A stretch of DNA of 64,000 nt. It comes from Rhodanobacteraceae bacterium (GTDB taxonomy: Bacteria > Pseudomonadota > Gammaproteobacteria > Xanthomonadales > SZUA-5). A program made the translations under genes and the position numbers. Positions 45,678 through 54,001 of this stretch are shown piece after piece. The notes beneath the pieces were generated by a model, which did not search any database, was not told the DNA's origin, and saw only the letters and a list, made by a program, of their open reading frames with translations. Position 1 is the stretch's first letter; each line of letters begins with the position of its first letter. The stretch is from assembly GCA_024234055.1 (NCBI GenBank), contig JACKOW010000003.1, positions 372,001 to 436,000 on the forward strand. Direction: 5' to 3'.

Positions 45678-45885
45678 AGGACGCGAAGGACGCGAAGGAA
45701 GAGCAAGCAAGGAAAGCAGTTCTTGGTTGAAGACCCGTTGCGGCTGCACCTTCGGCGGAAGTCGCGCGGTCCTGGCGAGCAAGCCAAAGCATCAAGATCC
45801 CTATCGAATCTCATCTTTTGAACAGCTCTTCTTGGCGACCTTTCTGCTTTTCCTTCGCGTCCTTCGCGTCCCGCTCTTTGCTGGA
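45678..45885. repeat. Inverted arms of CGAAGGACG units
   Basis: GGACGCGAAGGACGCGAAGG plus AGCAAGG (45678-45719) is mirrored by CCTTCGCGTCCTTCGCGTCC (45850-45871). The arms are about 150 bases apart. Same arm-spacer-arm architecture as the GAGGGC elements but a different unit. No gene seen inside. Confidence 0.75.
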
Positions 45886-45932
45886 CATCCAGAAAGAGCT
45901 GTCGCGGCTGAAGCCGCTCCCACAGGGGTGAC
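45886..45932. repeat. Partial GTGGGAGCGG repeat
   Basis: Contains GCGGCTGAAGCCGCTCCCACAG, the right half of the 34-kb tandem units. The left half is missing. Confidence 0.65.
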
Positions 45933-46040
45933 CGAGTTTGCAGTGCTTCACGCCGCCTTGGTCGGTCGGCGCCTTCCTGCACTTGCCATCGCCGGCCCCT
46001 GCCACTAGCGTCGAACGTCCGCTCCCGCCGGATCAAGCCC

Positions 46041-49000
46041 ATGCTGCGCTGCGCCGTGTTCGTGCTGCTCGCGTCCCTGTCATCGTCGATCCTGGCCGCC
46101 GAGGCGCCCGATTCGCTGGCAGGTCTGGAATACCGGCAGGTGGGGCCGAATGCCGGCGGTCGTTTGACGCAGGTATCGGGGGTGATCGGTGATCCGCTGA
46201 CCTGGTATCTGGCGGCAGCGCAGGGCGGTGTCTGGAAGAGCGTGGATGGCGGAGTCGCCTGGGCGCCGATCTTCGACAAGGTGCCCTCCAACTCGGTGGG
46301 TTCGCTGGCAGTCGCCCCCAGCGACGCCAATGTCATCTACGTCGGTGGCGGCGAAGCCAATGCCCGCGGCAACGTCCAGCCTGGCGAAGGTTTGTTCGTG
46401 TCCACCGATGCCGGCAAGACCTGGCGACACACGCTCAAGCTCCGGGCCGCTGTCGGCGACATCGAGGTCGATCCGGGCAATGCCGAGATTGCCTATGCCG
46501 CGGTGCTGGGTTCGCCCTTCGCCAGCGGTGCCGAACGCGGCGTCTATCGCACCCGCGACGGCGGCCAATCCTGGCAGCAGGTGCTCGGCATCGATGCCGA
46601 CACCGGCGCCAGCGATATTTCGATCGACGCCGGCAATCCGCGCATCGTCTGGGCCGGCAGCTGGCAGATGCGACGCACGCCCTGGGGCATGCGCAGTGGT
46701 GGAAAGGGCAGCGGCCTGTGGCGCTCGGCCGATGGCGGCGAAACCTGGACCCGTCTGACCGCGGGCGAGAAGGGACTGCCCAAAGGCGAATGGGGCAAGG
46801 TGGGTGTGGCCGTGTCGCCGGCCGATGGCCAGCGCATCTACGCCCTGATCGAGGCCGAGGACGGCGGTTTGTACCGCTCCGACAACGGCGGCGACAGCTT
46901 CACCCGCATCAACGACCATTGGGTGCTGCGTCAGCGCGCCTGGTACTACATGACGCTGGTGCCCGACCCGCACAATGCCGATGTGGTCTGGTTCCCTCAG
47001 GTGCGCATGCAGCGCACACTCGATGGCGGCAAGACGGTACAGCCGGTGGGCGGCTTCGATCACGGCGACCATCACGCCCTCTGGATCGACCCGAGCGCGC
47101 CCGAGCGCATGATTTCCGGCAACGACGGCGGTGTCGAACTGTCGGTGAATGGCGGCGTCAGCTGGCGCAAGCCGAATCTGCCGCTGGGCCAGTTCTACCA
47201 TATCGATGTCGATCAGCGCCGCCCCTACCATGTCGGCGGCACCCTGCAGGACATGGGCACCATCAGCGGCCCGATCATCAGCCTGGCCAACGGCGGCAGC
47301 TCGATGAGCGACTGGCGCGCGGTCGGCGGCGGCGAAGCCGGCGACTTCCGCTACGATCTGGCGCAGACCGGTACCGTCTATGCCGGCGAGTACAGCGGCT
47401 ATCTCTCGCGCTATGTCGAAGGCACCGGACAGTACCGCAACATCTCCTCGGTACCGGACAGCACCGTGGGCCTGCCGGCGACGGACATGCGCGAGCGCTT
47501 CCAGTGGACCGCACCGATCGAGCTGTCGCCACAGGATCCAGCCACGATCTACCACGGCGCCAACGTGTTGTTCCGCAGCCGTGACCGCGGCGAGACCTGG
47601 ACCATCATCAGCCCCGATCTGAGCCGCAACGACAAGAGCAAACAGGGCTGGTCCGGTGGTCCGATCACCGGCGACAACACCGGAGTCGAGGTCTATTCCA
47701 CCATCTTCGCCATCGACGAGTCGGCCTTGACACCGGGCGAGATCTGGGTAGGCAGTGACGATGGTCTGGTGCACATCAGCATCGATGACGGCGACAGCTG
47801 GCAGCAGATCACGCCCAAGGGCCTGCCGGTGGATGCCACGATCTCCAGCCTGCGCACGTCCACCCACCAGGCTGGACGCGCCTACGTCGTCGCACATCGC
47901 TATCGCCTGGGTGATGATCGCCCCTACCTCTACGCCAGCGATGACCGCGGGCGCTCGTGGCGCAATCTGGCCAGCACCCTGCCGCAGAACATGCCGCTGT
48001 ATGCGATTGCCGAGGACGAGACCGATCCGGCCATTCTCTATCTCGGTGCCGAACGGGCGATTTATGCCTCCACTGATGGCGGCCGCCACTGGCGCGCCAT
48101 CCAGCTGAACCTGCCGCCCGTAGCCGTGGTGGATCTGGAAACCGCGCATGGCGATCTGGTGCTGGGCACCCGCGGGCGCGGCCTCTACGCCTTCCACGAT
48201 CTGGCGGCCCTGCGCATGGCCTTGCGCGGCAGGTCCGATCAGGCGCAGCTGGCCACGCCGGCGCCGGCGACGCGCTGGCGCCGGGACCAGCGCTGGGGAG
48301 AGGATAATGGCAGCAGCAATCCGCCCTATGGTGCGATCTTCAGCTACTACCTGCCGGCCAAGGTCGACGGCGAACTCAAGCTGCGCATTCTCGACAAGGA
48401 CGGTCAGCTGGTGCGCGAACTCAGCAGCACGGCCAAACCGCGAGCCGGCGAGAAGGATGATCCGGATGCGCCCGGCGAAGCACCCAAGCCCGAACTCTCG
48501 CTCGACGCCGGCTGGCACCGGGTGGCCTGGAATCTGTCCTACGCTGGCGCCCAACGCCTCAGCGGCGCAAAGTTCTTTGCCGGCGATCCGGAATCGGGGC
48601 CGCTGGCCCTGCCGGGCAGCTACCGGGCTGAGCTCAGCGGACCGAATCTGGCACTCGGCACCGAGGTCACGGTGCTCGCCGATCCACGCTCGCCGGTGGA
48701 CACCGCTGCCATGGCCGAGCAGCTGGCTTTCGCCCTGCAGCTGCGTGCCGATCTGGAACGCACGCGACTGGGCATCGAATGGCTGCGCGCCGCGCGCGAA
48801 CAGGCGGCTGACCTGAGTGAGCGCCTGAAGGACGATCAGCGCCACGCGGAACTGGTGGCGGCCGCCCGAGCGGTGACGGCCGATGCCGACAGCATCGAAG
48901 GCCAGATGCACAATCCCGAAGCCAAGGTCGCCTACGATTTTCTGCGCGGCCCCAAGGGCCCGCAGCTGTACTCCAAGCTGGCCGGATTGTTCAGCTCCGC

Positions 49001-49190
49001 GCAGGACTCCGACCACGCCCCCAGCCAGGGCATGCGCGCCCAATACGCCCGCTTCAGCGCCGAACTGGCCACCCGCGAGGCGGCGATCGCGCAGATGCAA
49101 GGCGGATCGGTAGCCACGCTGGAGGCCGCTGCGGCCAAAGCCAGTCTGCCGCGGCTGATCCTGCCCGTCAGAACCGGACGTCAGCCGTGA
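46041..49190 (+). CDS. Secreted sortilin/Vps10-like Asp-box propeller protein
   Basis: 1049 residues. Signal peptide (residues 1-20, MLRCAVFVLLASLSSSILAA) followed by two beta-propellers made of Asp-box repeats of the form S-x-D-x-G-x-x-W: KSVDGGVAW, VSTDAGKTW, RTRDGGQSW, RSADGGETW, RSDNGGDSF, SVNGGVSW, RSRDRGETW, ISIDDGDSW, ASDDRGRSW, ASTDGGRHW. About residues 750-860 form a beta-sandwich-like linker, and the last 170 residues are helical (YDFLRGPKGPQLYSKLAG). Related to 'VPS10 domain/glycosyl hydrolase' proteins of Bacteroidota and Xanthomonadales, without known substrate. It overlaps the next gene by 4 bases. Confidence 0.87.
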   Translation: MLRCAVFVLLASLSSSILAAEAPDSLAGLEYRQVGPNAGGRLTQVSGVIGDPLTWYLAAAQGGVWKSVDGGVAWAPIFDKVPSNSVGSLAVAPSDANVIYVGGGEANARGNVQPGEGLFVSTDAGKTWRHTLKLRAAVGDIEVDPGNAEIAYAAVLGSPFASGAERGVYRTRDGGQSWQQVLGIDADTGASDISIDAGNPRIVWAGSWQMRRTPWGMRSGGKGSGLWRSADGGETWTRLTAGEKGLPKGEWGKVGVAVSPADGQRIYALIEAEDGGLYRSDNGGDSFTRINDHWVLRQRAWYYMTLVPDPHNADVVWFPQVRMQRTLDGGKTVQPVGGFDHGDHHALWIDPSAPERMISGNDGGVELSVNGGVSWRKPNLPLGQFYHIDVDQRRPYHVGGTLQDMGTISGPIISLANGGSSMSDWRAVGGGEAGDFRYDLAQTGTVYAGEYSGYLSRYVEGTGQYRNISSVPDSTVGLPATDMRERFQWTAPIELSPQDPATIYHGANVLFRSRDRGETWTIISPDLSRNDKSKQGWSGGPITGDNTGVEVYSTIFAIDESALTPGEIWVGSDDGLVHISIDDGDSWQQITPKGLPVDATISSLRTSTHQAGRAYVVAHRYRLGDDRPYLYASDDRGRSWRNLASTLPQNMPLYAIAEDETDPAILYLGAERAIYASTDGGRHWRAIQLNLPPVAVVDLETAHGDLVLGTRGRGLYAFHDLAALRMALRGRSDQAQLATPAPATRWRRDQRWGEDNGSSNPPYGAIFSYYLPAKVDGELKLRILDKDGQLVRELSSTAKPRAGEKDDPDAPGEAPKPELSLDAGWHRVAWNLSYAGAQRLSGAKFFAGDPESGPLALPGSYRAELSGPNLALGTEVTVLADPRSPVDTAAMAEQLAFALQLRADLERTRLGIEWLRAAREQAADLSERLKDDQRHAELVAAARAVTADADSIEGQMHNPEAKVAYDFLRGPKGPQLYSKLAGLFSSAQDSDHAPSQGMRAQYARFSAELATREAAIAQMQGGSVATLEAAAAKASLPRLILPVRTGRQP

Positions 49191-49402
49191 TCGGCGCCCT
49201 GATCTCGGCCATCTCCAGCTGGGCCGAGCACCTGCGCTTTCCCAAGCTGCTGCTGCTCACCGCGGGCCTGTTTCTGGCCGATCTCGCAATCCCCGACTTC
49301 ATTCCCTTCGTGGACGAGATCCTGCTGGCCCTGGCAACGATCATTCTGGGGCGCATGCGGCGGCCGAAAGGCGCGCCTCCGGCCGCGCAGGCGCCACGCT
49401 AG
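49187..49402 (+). CDS. DUF6116-like small membrane protein
   Basis: 71 residues with two helices: LRFPKLLLLTAGLFLADLAIPDF and DEILLALATIILGRM, ending in a basic tail RRPKGAPPAAQAPR. The pattern AxHLRFPxLxxLTAxLFxxDLxIPDFIPFVDE is the DUF6116 signature of Xanthomonadales. GTG start overlaps the upstream TGA stop (GTGA), so it is translationally coupled. Its TAG stop is the CTAG at the left end of the outer MITE, so the gene's end coincides with the insertion site. Confidence 0.8.
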   Translation: MIGALISAISSWAEHLRFPKLLLLTAGLFLADLAIPDFIPFVDEILLALATIILGRMRRPKGAPPAAQAPR

Positions 49403-49898
49403 TCCGCATTTCTCACACCTGTTGCGGAGGATCGCGCAGGGCTTTGCGACTAGCCCGCATTTCTCACACCTGTTGCGGAAGATCGCGCAGGGCTTTGCGA
49501 CTAGCGCAAGGCGCGACGACGAGGAATGGTGATTCCATGGCGAGGAGGAGCAACGCAGCGATAGTCGCAAAGAACCAGCGAGGGCCGCAAAGCGGGCAGA
49601 TGCAGCCAAACACTCTGTGACTGGTGCGTGCCGCGGAATGCCCTTTGTTCACCACAAGATTGGGGGCATCTGCTCGCGCAGGTGTGAGAAATGCGGGCTA
49701 GCGCAAGGCGCGACGACGAGGAATGGTGATTCCATGGCGAGGAGGAGCAACGCAGCGATAGTCGCAAAGAACCAGCGAGGGCCGCAAAGCGGGCAGATGC
49801 AGCCAAGCACTCCGTGATTGGTGCGTGCGTCGGAATCGCCTTGAACCACTAGGAAATTGGGGGCATCTGCTCGCGCAGGTGTGAGAAATGCGGGCTAG
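49399..49898. mobile_element. MITE copy 2 (outer), interrupted by copy 3
   Basis: The left half is 49399-49449 and the right half 49698-49898. Removing the inner copy leaves exactly 252 bases, as in copy 1. The right half carries the 19-bp inverted end (49876-49894) and the final CTAG at 49895-49898. The left end has one change (TCCGC). The split lies at the element's own internal CTAG. Confidence 0.88.
49450..49701. mobile_element. MITE copy 3 (inner, nested)
   Basis: 252 bases, bounded by CTAG at 49450-49453 and 49698-49701. It has intact 19-bp inverted ends (49454-49472 and 49679-49697) and an internal CTAG at 49501-49504. It sits precisely in the internal CTAG of the outer copy, with CTAG duplicated on both sides, which demonstrates the target-site rule. 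Confidence 0.88.
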
Positions 49899-49951
49899 GA
49901 CCAGGCTATCGCAAGAACCGAGGCCCACCCGCCCTCCGCTATCATGAAGAA

Positions 49952-50125
49952 TTGCCTGAATCGCTCAGCGATCCCCGCCCGACGCCGCCGGAAAAGCCCT
50001 TGGCCTCCGACTGCTGCGACAGCGGCTGCGCGCGCTGTGTGTTCGAGGTCTACGCCGAGGCCCGCGCGCTTTACCGTGAGGAACTGAGTGCATGGCAGGC
50101 ACGCCAGTCCGGGCAGGATGATTGA
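49952..50125 (+). CDS. OXLD1-like (oxidoreductase-like domain) mini-protein
   Basis: About 57 residues, too short for routine gene finding. The core EKPLASDCCDSGCARCVFEVY, then AEARALYREELSAWQ, matches the oxidoreductase-like PF09791/OXLD1 family (SDCCxSGCxxCVxxxY), with four conserved cysteines. The in-frame start used is TTG at 49952. An ATG at 49944 would give MKKLPESLSDP if one A were added (GAA-T to GAAA-T), so a homopolymer error may hide the true start. The MITE ends 53 bases upstream and could have replaced the promoter. Role in other bacteria unknown. Confidence 0.6.
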   Translation: MPESLSDPRPTPPEKPLASDCCDSGCARCVFEVYAEARALYREELSAWQARQSGQDD

Positions 50126-50400
50126 CGCCCGACCTTCGATTCGCGACGGTCATTCCCCTACTCGATGCAATCGTGCAGGCCTTGGCCGCAATGATTTTCC
50201 GGCGTCTGCGACGGCTGAATCGGCCATCGCCATGAGCAGGGACCCATTCACCGATGCCGTGGCCTCGTCCGCCACGATTTTCCGTTGTAGGTCTCAATGT
50301 CCGAACTCATGCTCGGGCGCGCCTCGCTGAAAGGTCAGCTCGTGCAATCGGGTTGACTGCCGTGGTCAGGCTGATCGGGAATGTCATCGGAGGTTGAACC
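50126..50400. other. Gene-free interval
   Basis: No gene, terminator or repeat recognised. GGAGG at 50390-50394 is the ribosome site of the next gene. Confidence 0.4.
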
Positions 50401-50733
50401 ATGCTGCCGACCGGTTTCAGGCCGTCTCGGGGTGAGCCCCCAACCGCGAAATCAATGGCCGGATGGCGTCGCCCGACGACGCTGCTGATCCTGCTGCTGG
50501 CACTGGCTCTGCCGGTCATGGCTCAGGTCAGTCTGTCCGGGTCCGTGATCGCGGGCGGTGGTGGTCACGCCGAATCACTGGGACGCTGCCTGGCACTGGA
50601 CGGCACCTTCGGCGAGGCGGTTGCCGGATCAGCGAGCGGCGGCTCCTTCTCTTTGATCAGCGGCTTCCGAGCGGGCGATGCCACCGTCTCGTCCGACACG
50701 ATTTTTCGTCAGGGATTTGAGGATTGTCAGTGA
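50401..50733 (+). CDS. Small secreted protein with GFE tail
   Basis: 110 residues. N-terminal signal-like helix at about residues 25-42 (TTLLILLLALALPVMAQ) after a longer basic start. The mature part is SLSGSVIAGGGGHAESLGRC...DGTFGEAVAGSASGGSFSLISGF, close to a common secreted motif in Xanthomonadales, and ends DTIFRQGFEDCQ, a variant of the GFE tail. The GGAGG at good spacing fixes the ATG at 50401; an inner ATG (MAGWRRPTTLL) is possible. Its stop overlaps the next start (TGATG), so the two are co-translated. Confidence 0.7.
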   Translation: MLPTGFRPSRGEPPTAKSMAGWRRPTTLLILLLALALPVMAQVSLSGSVIAGGGGHAESLGRCLALDGTFGEAVAGSASGGSFSLISGFRAGDATVSSDTIFRQGFEDCQ

Positions 50734-51650
50734 TGAAGACCATGCGCGCCCGTCAGTTGCTCACGTCCCTCTGTGCCGTTTTGATCACCTGCTGCTTGCT
50801 GACTGAAACCGCTGTCGCCGTGCCGCAATTGCCTGAGTTCACCTATCAAGGGCGCCTCAGCCAGAACGGCGCACCCGCCAATGGCAGCTTCAATCTCAGC
50901 TTCGCCCTGTTTGACGCTGATACCAATGGCAATCAGATCGGTGCCACCATCAGCGAACCGGGCTTCCCCGTGACCAACGGGCTGTTCACGGTCTCCCTGA
51001 GCTTTCCCGGCGCCTTCGATGGAACCCAGCTATGGCTGCAGGTCAGCGTCAACGGCACGCCGATGCTGCCTCGACAAGCCGTGTCTACCACCCCCGTCGC
51101 GCAATTTGCACTCAGCGGCAGCATCAGCGGCCCCGCCGGCGGAGACCTGACAGGCAACTACCCGAACCCAACGATTGCCGATGGCGCAGTGACCAATGCC
51201 AAGATCGGCATCGCTGCGGTGACATCCAGCAAGCTCGGGAGCAGCTCAGTCACCAGTGCCGCCATCGCCAGCGCTGCGGTGGGCAACAGTGAACTGGCAA
51301 CTGCGGCTGTCTCCAGCTCCAAGATCGCCGATCTGGCCGTCACCGAGACCAAGATCGGCAACAACAGCATCACCCGCGCCAAGATCATGGGCGCAGACAT
51401 CACCGGCACCATGGGCGGCGTAAGCCTGGCGGGCGGCGCCTGCGCCGACGTCTCCGTCAGCGCGGGCGGCGCGCAAGTCAATGATCTCGTGATCTTCGGC
51501 CTGCAGGCCGGTGCCACCCTGCCCTCCAGATTCATCGCCCTGCCCGGACGCGTGGACAGCGCCGGCGTCGTCATGCTGCGCTTCTGCAACATCGGCACGG
51601 CGACCCAGTCCTTTTCCAGCCTGAACGTGCATATCCTGACCATGCGCTGA
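50733..51650 (+). CDS. Secreted repeat protein with tail-fibre-like motif
   Basis: About 305 residues. Signal peptide (residues about 1-29, ending TETAVA) is followed by a beta-domain (FTYQGRLSQNGAPANGSFNLSFALFD). GGDLTGNYPNPTIADGAVTNA near residue 140 is a motif shared with phage tail-fibre and bacterial surface proteins. It is followed by short repeats such as GIAAVTSSKLGSSSVTSAAI, KIADLAVTETKIGNNSITRAKI. The ATG at 50733 overlaps the TGA of the upstream secreted GFE protein. Co-export of the pair is likely. Function unknown. Confidence 0.72.
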   Translation: MKTMRARQLLTSLCAVLITCCLLTETAVAVPQLPEFTYQGRLSQNGAPANGSFNLSFALFDADTNGNQIGATISEPGFPVTNGLFTVSLSFPGAFDGTQLWLQVSVNGTPMLPRQAVSTTPVAQFALSGSISGPAGGDLTGNYPNPTIADGAVTNAKIGIAAVTSSKLGSSSVTSAAIASAAVGNSELATAAVSSSKIADLAVTETKIGNNSITRAKIMGADITGTMGGVSLAGGACADVSVSAGGAQVNDLVIFGLQAGATLPSRFIALPGRVDSAGVVMLRFCNIGTATQSFSSLNVHILTMR

Positions 51651-51742
51651 TGCGCTGTCTGACGAGCCGGCAGCTGGCTTGGTGTTTCGACGACCAAGGC
51701 CCGCATGGATAGGCGCATCGTCTGCCGTCGCCCGGCGCTGAT

Positions 51743-53158
51743 TCAAGGAGCCAGATCACGCAGGTAAACCCGGTACTCCCAGGGCTTGAGCGTCAGCGTG
51801 CTTTCGGCAGCCAATTCCACCGACTGACCCGCGAAGTAATCGGTGTAGGCGCCCGGATACAGACCTTCGTGCAAGGTCACCGATTGCGCCTGATGGGAGA
51901 AGTTGATCACGACGAAGACCTGGCTCTGGGCATCCCGACGCACAAAGCTCAGCACCTTGGCGGCCGCACTGTTGGGAACATGCACCATGCGTGCGCCCCA
52001 GCGTCCATTCCACAATGCACTGTGCTGCTTCTTCAACGCCAGCAGGCGGGTATACAGATCGCCTATCGGCGAGGACTTCCACGCGATCGGATCCTTCTCG
52101 AAGAAGGCCAGTCGCTTGCTCTCGCCGGCTTCCTGGCTGTTGTAGATCAGCGGCAGACCCTCGCCGACCACGCTGAGCACGATCGCTGCCGGCAAGGCCT
52201 CGCCGAACTGCTCCGGGCCGGTGCCCTCCCAGGCGTTCTGGTCGTGATTGCTGGTGTAGACCATGCGCAGCGCTTCGCGCGGGAAAGCGCTCTCGTTCCA
52301 CGAGTAGTAGATGTACAGCGCATTGACGTCTGCACGACCGTGTGCAATCTCGTGCACCGCCTTGTTCCAGCTCCAGGCATAGGTCATGTCGAATGCGCGG
52401 GCATGCAGATCGCGCGATTCCCACTCGGCCAGCATGAACACCGGCTTGATCGCATCGAGCTCGCGGCGGACGTTGTCCCAGAAATCCACTGGCACGAAAC
52501 CCGCCACATCACAGCGATAACCGTCAATGTCCACCTCGCGCACCCAGTATTTGAGTGCTTCGGTCATGTAGCGCCGCAAGCCAGGCTGGCTGTAGTCCAG
52601 ATCGATGATGTCGGCCCAGTCCCACCAGGGCGTGGGCCGGAAATCACCCTTCCAGTCGCGCTCGTACCAGTCGGGGTGTTCGCTCACCAGCGGGTTGTCC
52701 CAGGCCGTGTGGTTGGCAACCCAATCCAGAATCACCTTGAAACCCTGCGCGTGGGCGGCGTCTACGAAATGCTTGAGGTCGGCCAGCGTACCGAACTCGG
52801 GATTGACGCTGTAGTAGTCCTTGACCGAATAAGGGCTGCCGAGGCCGCCTTTGCGGTTCTTGACCCCGATCTCGTGGATGGGCATCAACCACAGAATCTT
52901 GACCCCGAGCGCCTTGAGCCTCGGCAATTCGCGTTCTGCGGCGCGGAAGGTGCCCTCAGGCGTGAACTGACGCGTATTCAGCTGATAGATCGCAGCGTCC
53001 CTGGCCCATTCCGGCGTTTGCAGCTGCACATAGGGCTTGGGTTGGTAGGGGTCCACGATGTCCGCCCTGGTCGGAGCGTTACTGCAGGCCACCAGGGAAA
53101 GGAGCACCGTCGCCAGGCCCAGTCGCAAGGTTGATGTGGAACCCGGCATGCGCAGCAC
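51743..53158 (-). CDS. GH13 alpha-amylase-family lipoprotein
   Basis: 471 residues. Lipoprotein signal with Cys25 (LSLVACSNAP). GH13 catalytic barrel: YQLNTRQFTPEGTFRAAERELPRLKALGVKILWLMPI, nucleophile Asp in DIDGYRCDVAGFVP (about residue 219), general acid Glu in FMLAEWES (about 248), and TSNHDQNAWEG (about 309, the transition-state Asp). The C-terminal beta-sandwich (LTLKPWEYRVY) is present. Most similar in layout to Bacteroides-like surface alpha-amylases/neopullulanases. No sus-like or maltose genes are adjacent. Confidence 0.92.
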   Translation of the reverse strand: MLRMPGSTSTLRLGLATVLLSLVACSNAPTRADIVDPYQPKPYVQLQTPEWARDAAIYQLNTRQFTPEGTFRAAERELPRLKALGVKILWLMPIHEIGVKNRKGGLGSPYSVKDYYSVNPEFGTLADLKHFVDAAHAQGFKVILDWVANHTAWDNPLVSEHPDWYERDWKGDFRPTPWWDWADIIDLDYSQPGLRRYMTEALKYWVREVDIDGYRCDVAGFVPVDFWDNVRRELDAIKPVFMLAEWESRDLHARAFDMTYAWSWNKAVHEIAHGRADVNALYIYYSWNESAFPREALRMVYTSNHDQNAWEGTGPEQFGEALPAAIVLSVVGEGLPLIYNSQEAGESKRLAFFEKDPIAWKSSPIGDLYTRLLALKKQHSALWNGRWGARMVHVPNSAAAKVLSFVRRDAQSQVFVVINFSHQAQSVTLHEGLYPGAYTDYFAGQSVELAAESTLTLKPWEYRVYLRDLAP

Positions 53159-53309
53159 CTCTCGGCGATTGATTCGAGCTCAGTGTAGCCCGCGCACTTG
53201 ATGCCGGACGCGGTACAGGGACCGCGACCGCGGATGAATTCGAATTCAATCTCGGACCCCACTCCAAGCGGATTCATCCGCGATCGCTCGCAACTTGCAG
53301 GTAGTTTGT

Positions 53310-53360
53310 GGTTCATGGCCCTTGGGCAGTGCCGAGCCGAAACCGGTGGCTCGAATGGCG
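53310..53360. repeat. GGTTCATGGCCC unit, copy 3
   Basis: GTGGTTCATGGCCCTTGGGCAG to GGTGGCTCGAATGGCG; related to copies at 23538-23589, 23804-23851 and 60524-60573. It is the only repeat in the gap 53159-53383. Confidence 0.7.
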
Positions 53361-53383
53361 CATCCACGATTCCCGGTTTGGGC

Positions 53384-54001
53384 TCAGTCCGGCGCCTTCC
53401 AATGTTGCCGCACTTCCGCTTCCAGCCGCAGCGAGAACTGGCTGATGACGCCGTTGATGGCGGCCACATAGCTGGCATGGCTGGCATCGGCGGTGTCGGC
53501 GGTGAACTGCGCTCGGCCCACATCCACCAGATGCTGTCCCTGCTGGTCCAGCAAGCGCCACTTCACCGCCAGCGTCACCTGCGCGCCGAGTCCACCTTGC
53601 AGCGATTCGATCAGCACGCTGATCTGTCGCTGCGGTCGATGCCGGGTATCCCAGGGAAAGGGTGAGACGTCATCCAGCACCAGGCGTCGGCTGAGGTTGT
53701 CGGCGATGACCCGACTGATCGCACGCTGCAGATCGCCCGCCCACAGATGATCGGGGCTCTTCTGCACCTGCTGCCCGCCAACCACACTGACGATGTTGAG
53801 TCCGGTCATCAGCTCGGGCAATTCCACGGGACCAACGCCCAGGCCACCCTCCAGGTTGAGTGGCGCCGCATCGGCAGGCTGGTTCATGGCCTGCAGCGTG
53901 TAATAGCGTTTGACCTGCACCGTCGAGGCACAGCCAGCGCTCAATCCGATCAGCAATGCCGCTACCAGCACACTGGCACGGGATCTATTTGTCATTGTCA
54001 T
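53384..54001 (-). CDS. pqiC: PqiC-family lipoprotein
   Basis: About 205 residues. Lipobox in LLIGLSAGCAS (Cys near residue 24). The mature domain (VKRYYTLQAMN, GLGVGPVELPELMTGLNIVSVVGGQQV, HLWAGDLQRAISRVIADNLSRRL) matches the ABC-type transport auxiliary/PqiC fold that forms an outer-membrane ring in the Pqi lipid transport bridge. Start overlaps the end of pqiB by 17 bases; ATG 54001 is used, 53995 is an equal alternative. Last gene of the pqiABC operon. Confidence 0.88.
   Translation of the reverse strand: MTMTNRSRASVLVAALLIGLSAGCASTVQVKRYYTLQAMNQPADAAPLNLEGGLGVGPVELPELMTGLNIVSVVGGQQVQKSPDHLWAGDLQRAISRVIADNLSRRLVLDDVSPFPWDTRHRPQRQISVLIESLQGGLGAQVTLAVKWRLLDQQGQHLVDVGRAQFTADTADASHASYVAAINGVISQFSLRLEAEVRQHWKAPD

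Noticed and set aside
46080..49100. 1006-residue open frame on the minus strand opposite the Vps10-like gene
   Set aside because: Antisense shadow of a high-GC gene; no signal, motif or start context; the plus-strand frame has clear Asp-box repeats.
49399..49898. Repeat cluster considered as a CRISPR or integron array
   Set aside because: The spacing is explained fully by one 252-bp MITE inserted in another; no variable spacers or integrase.
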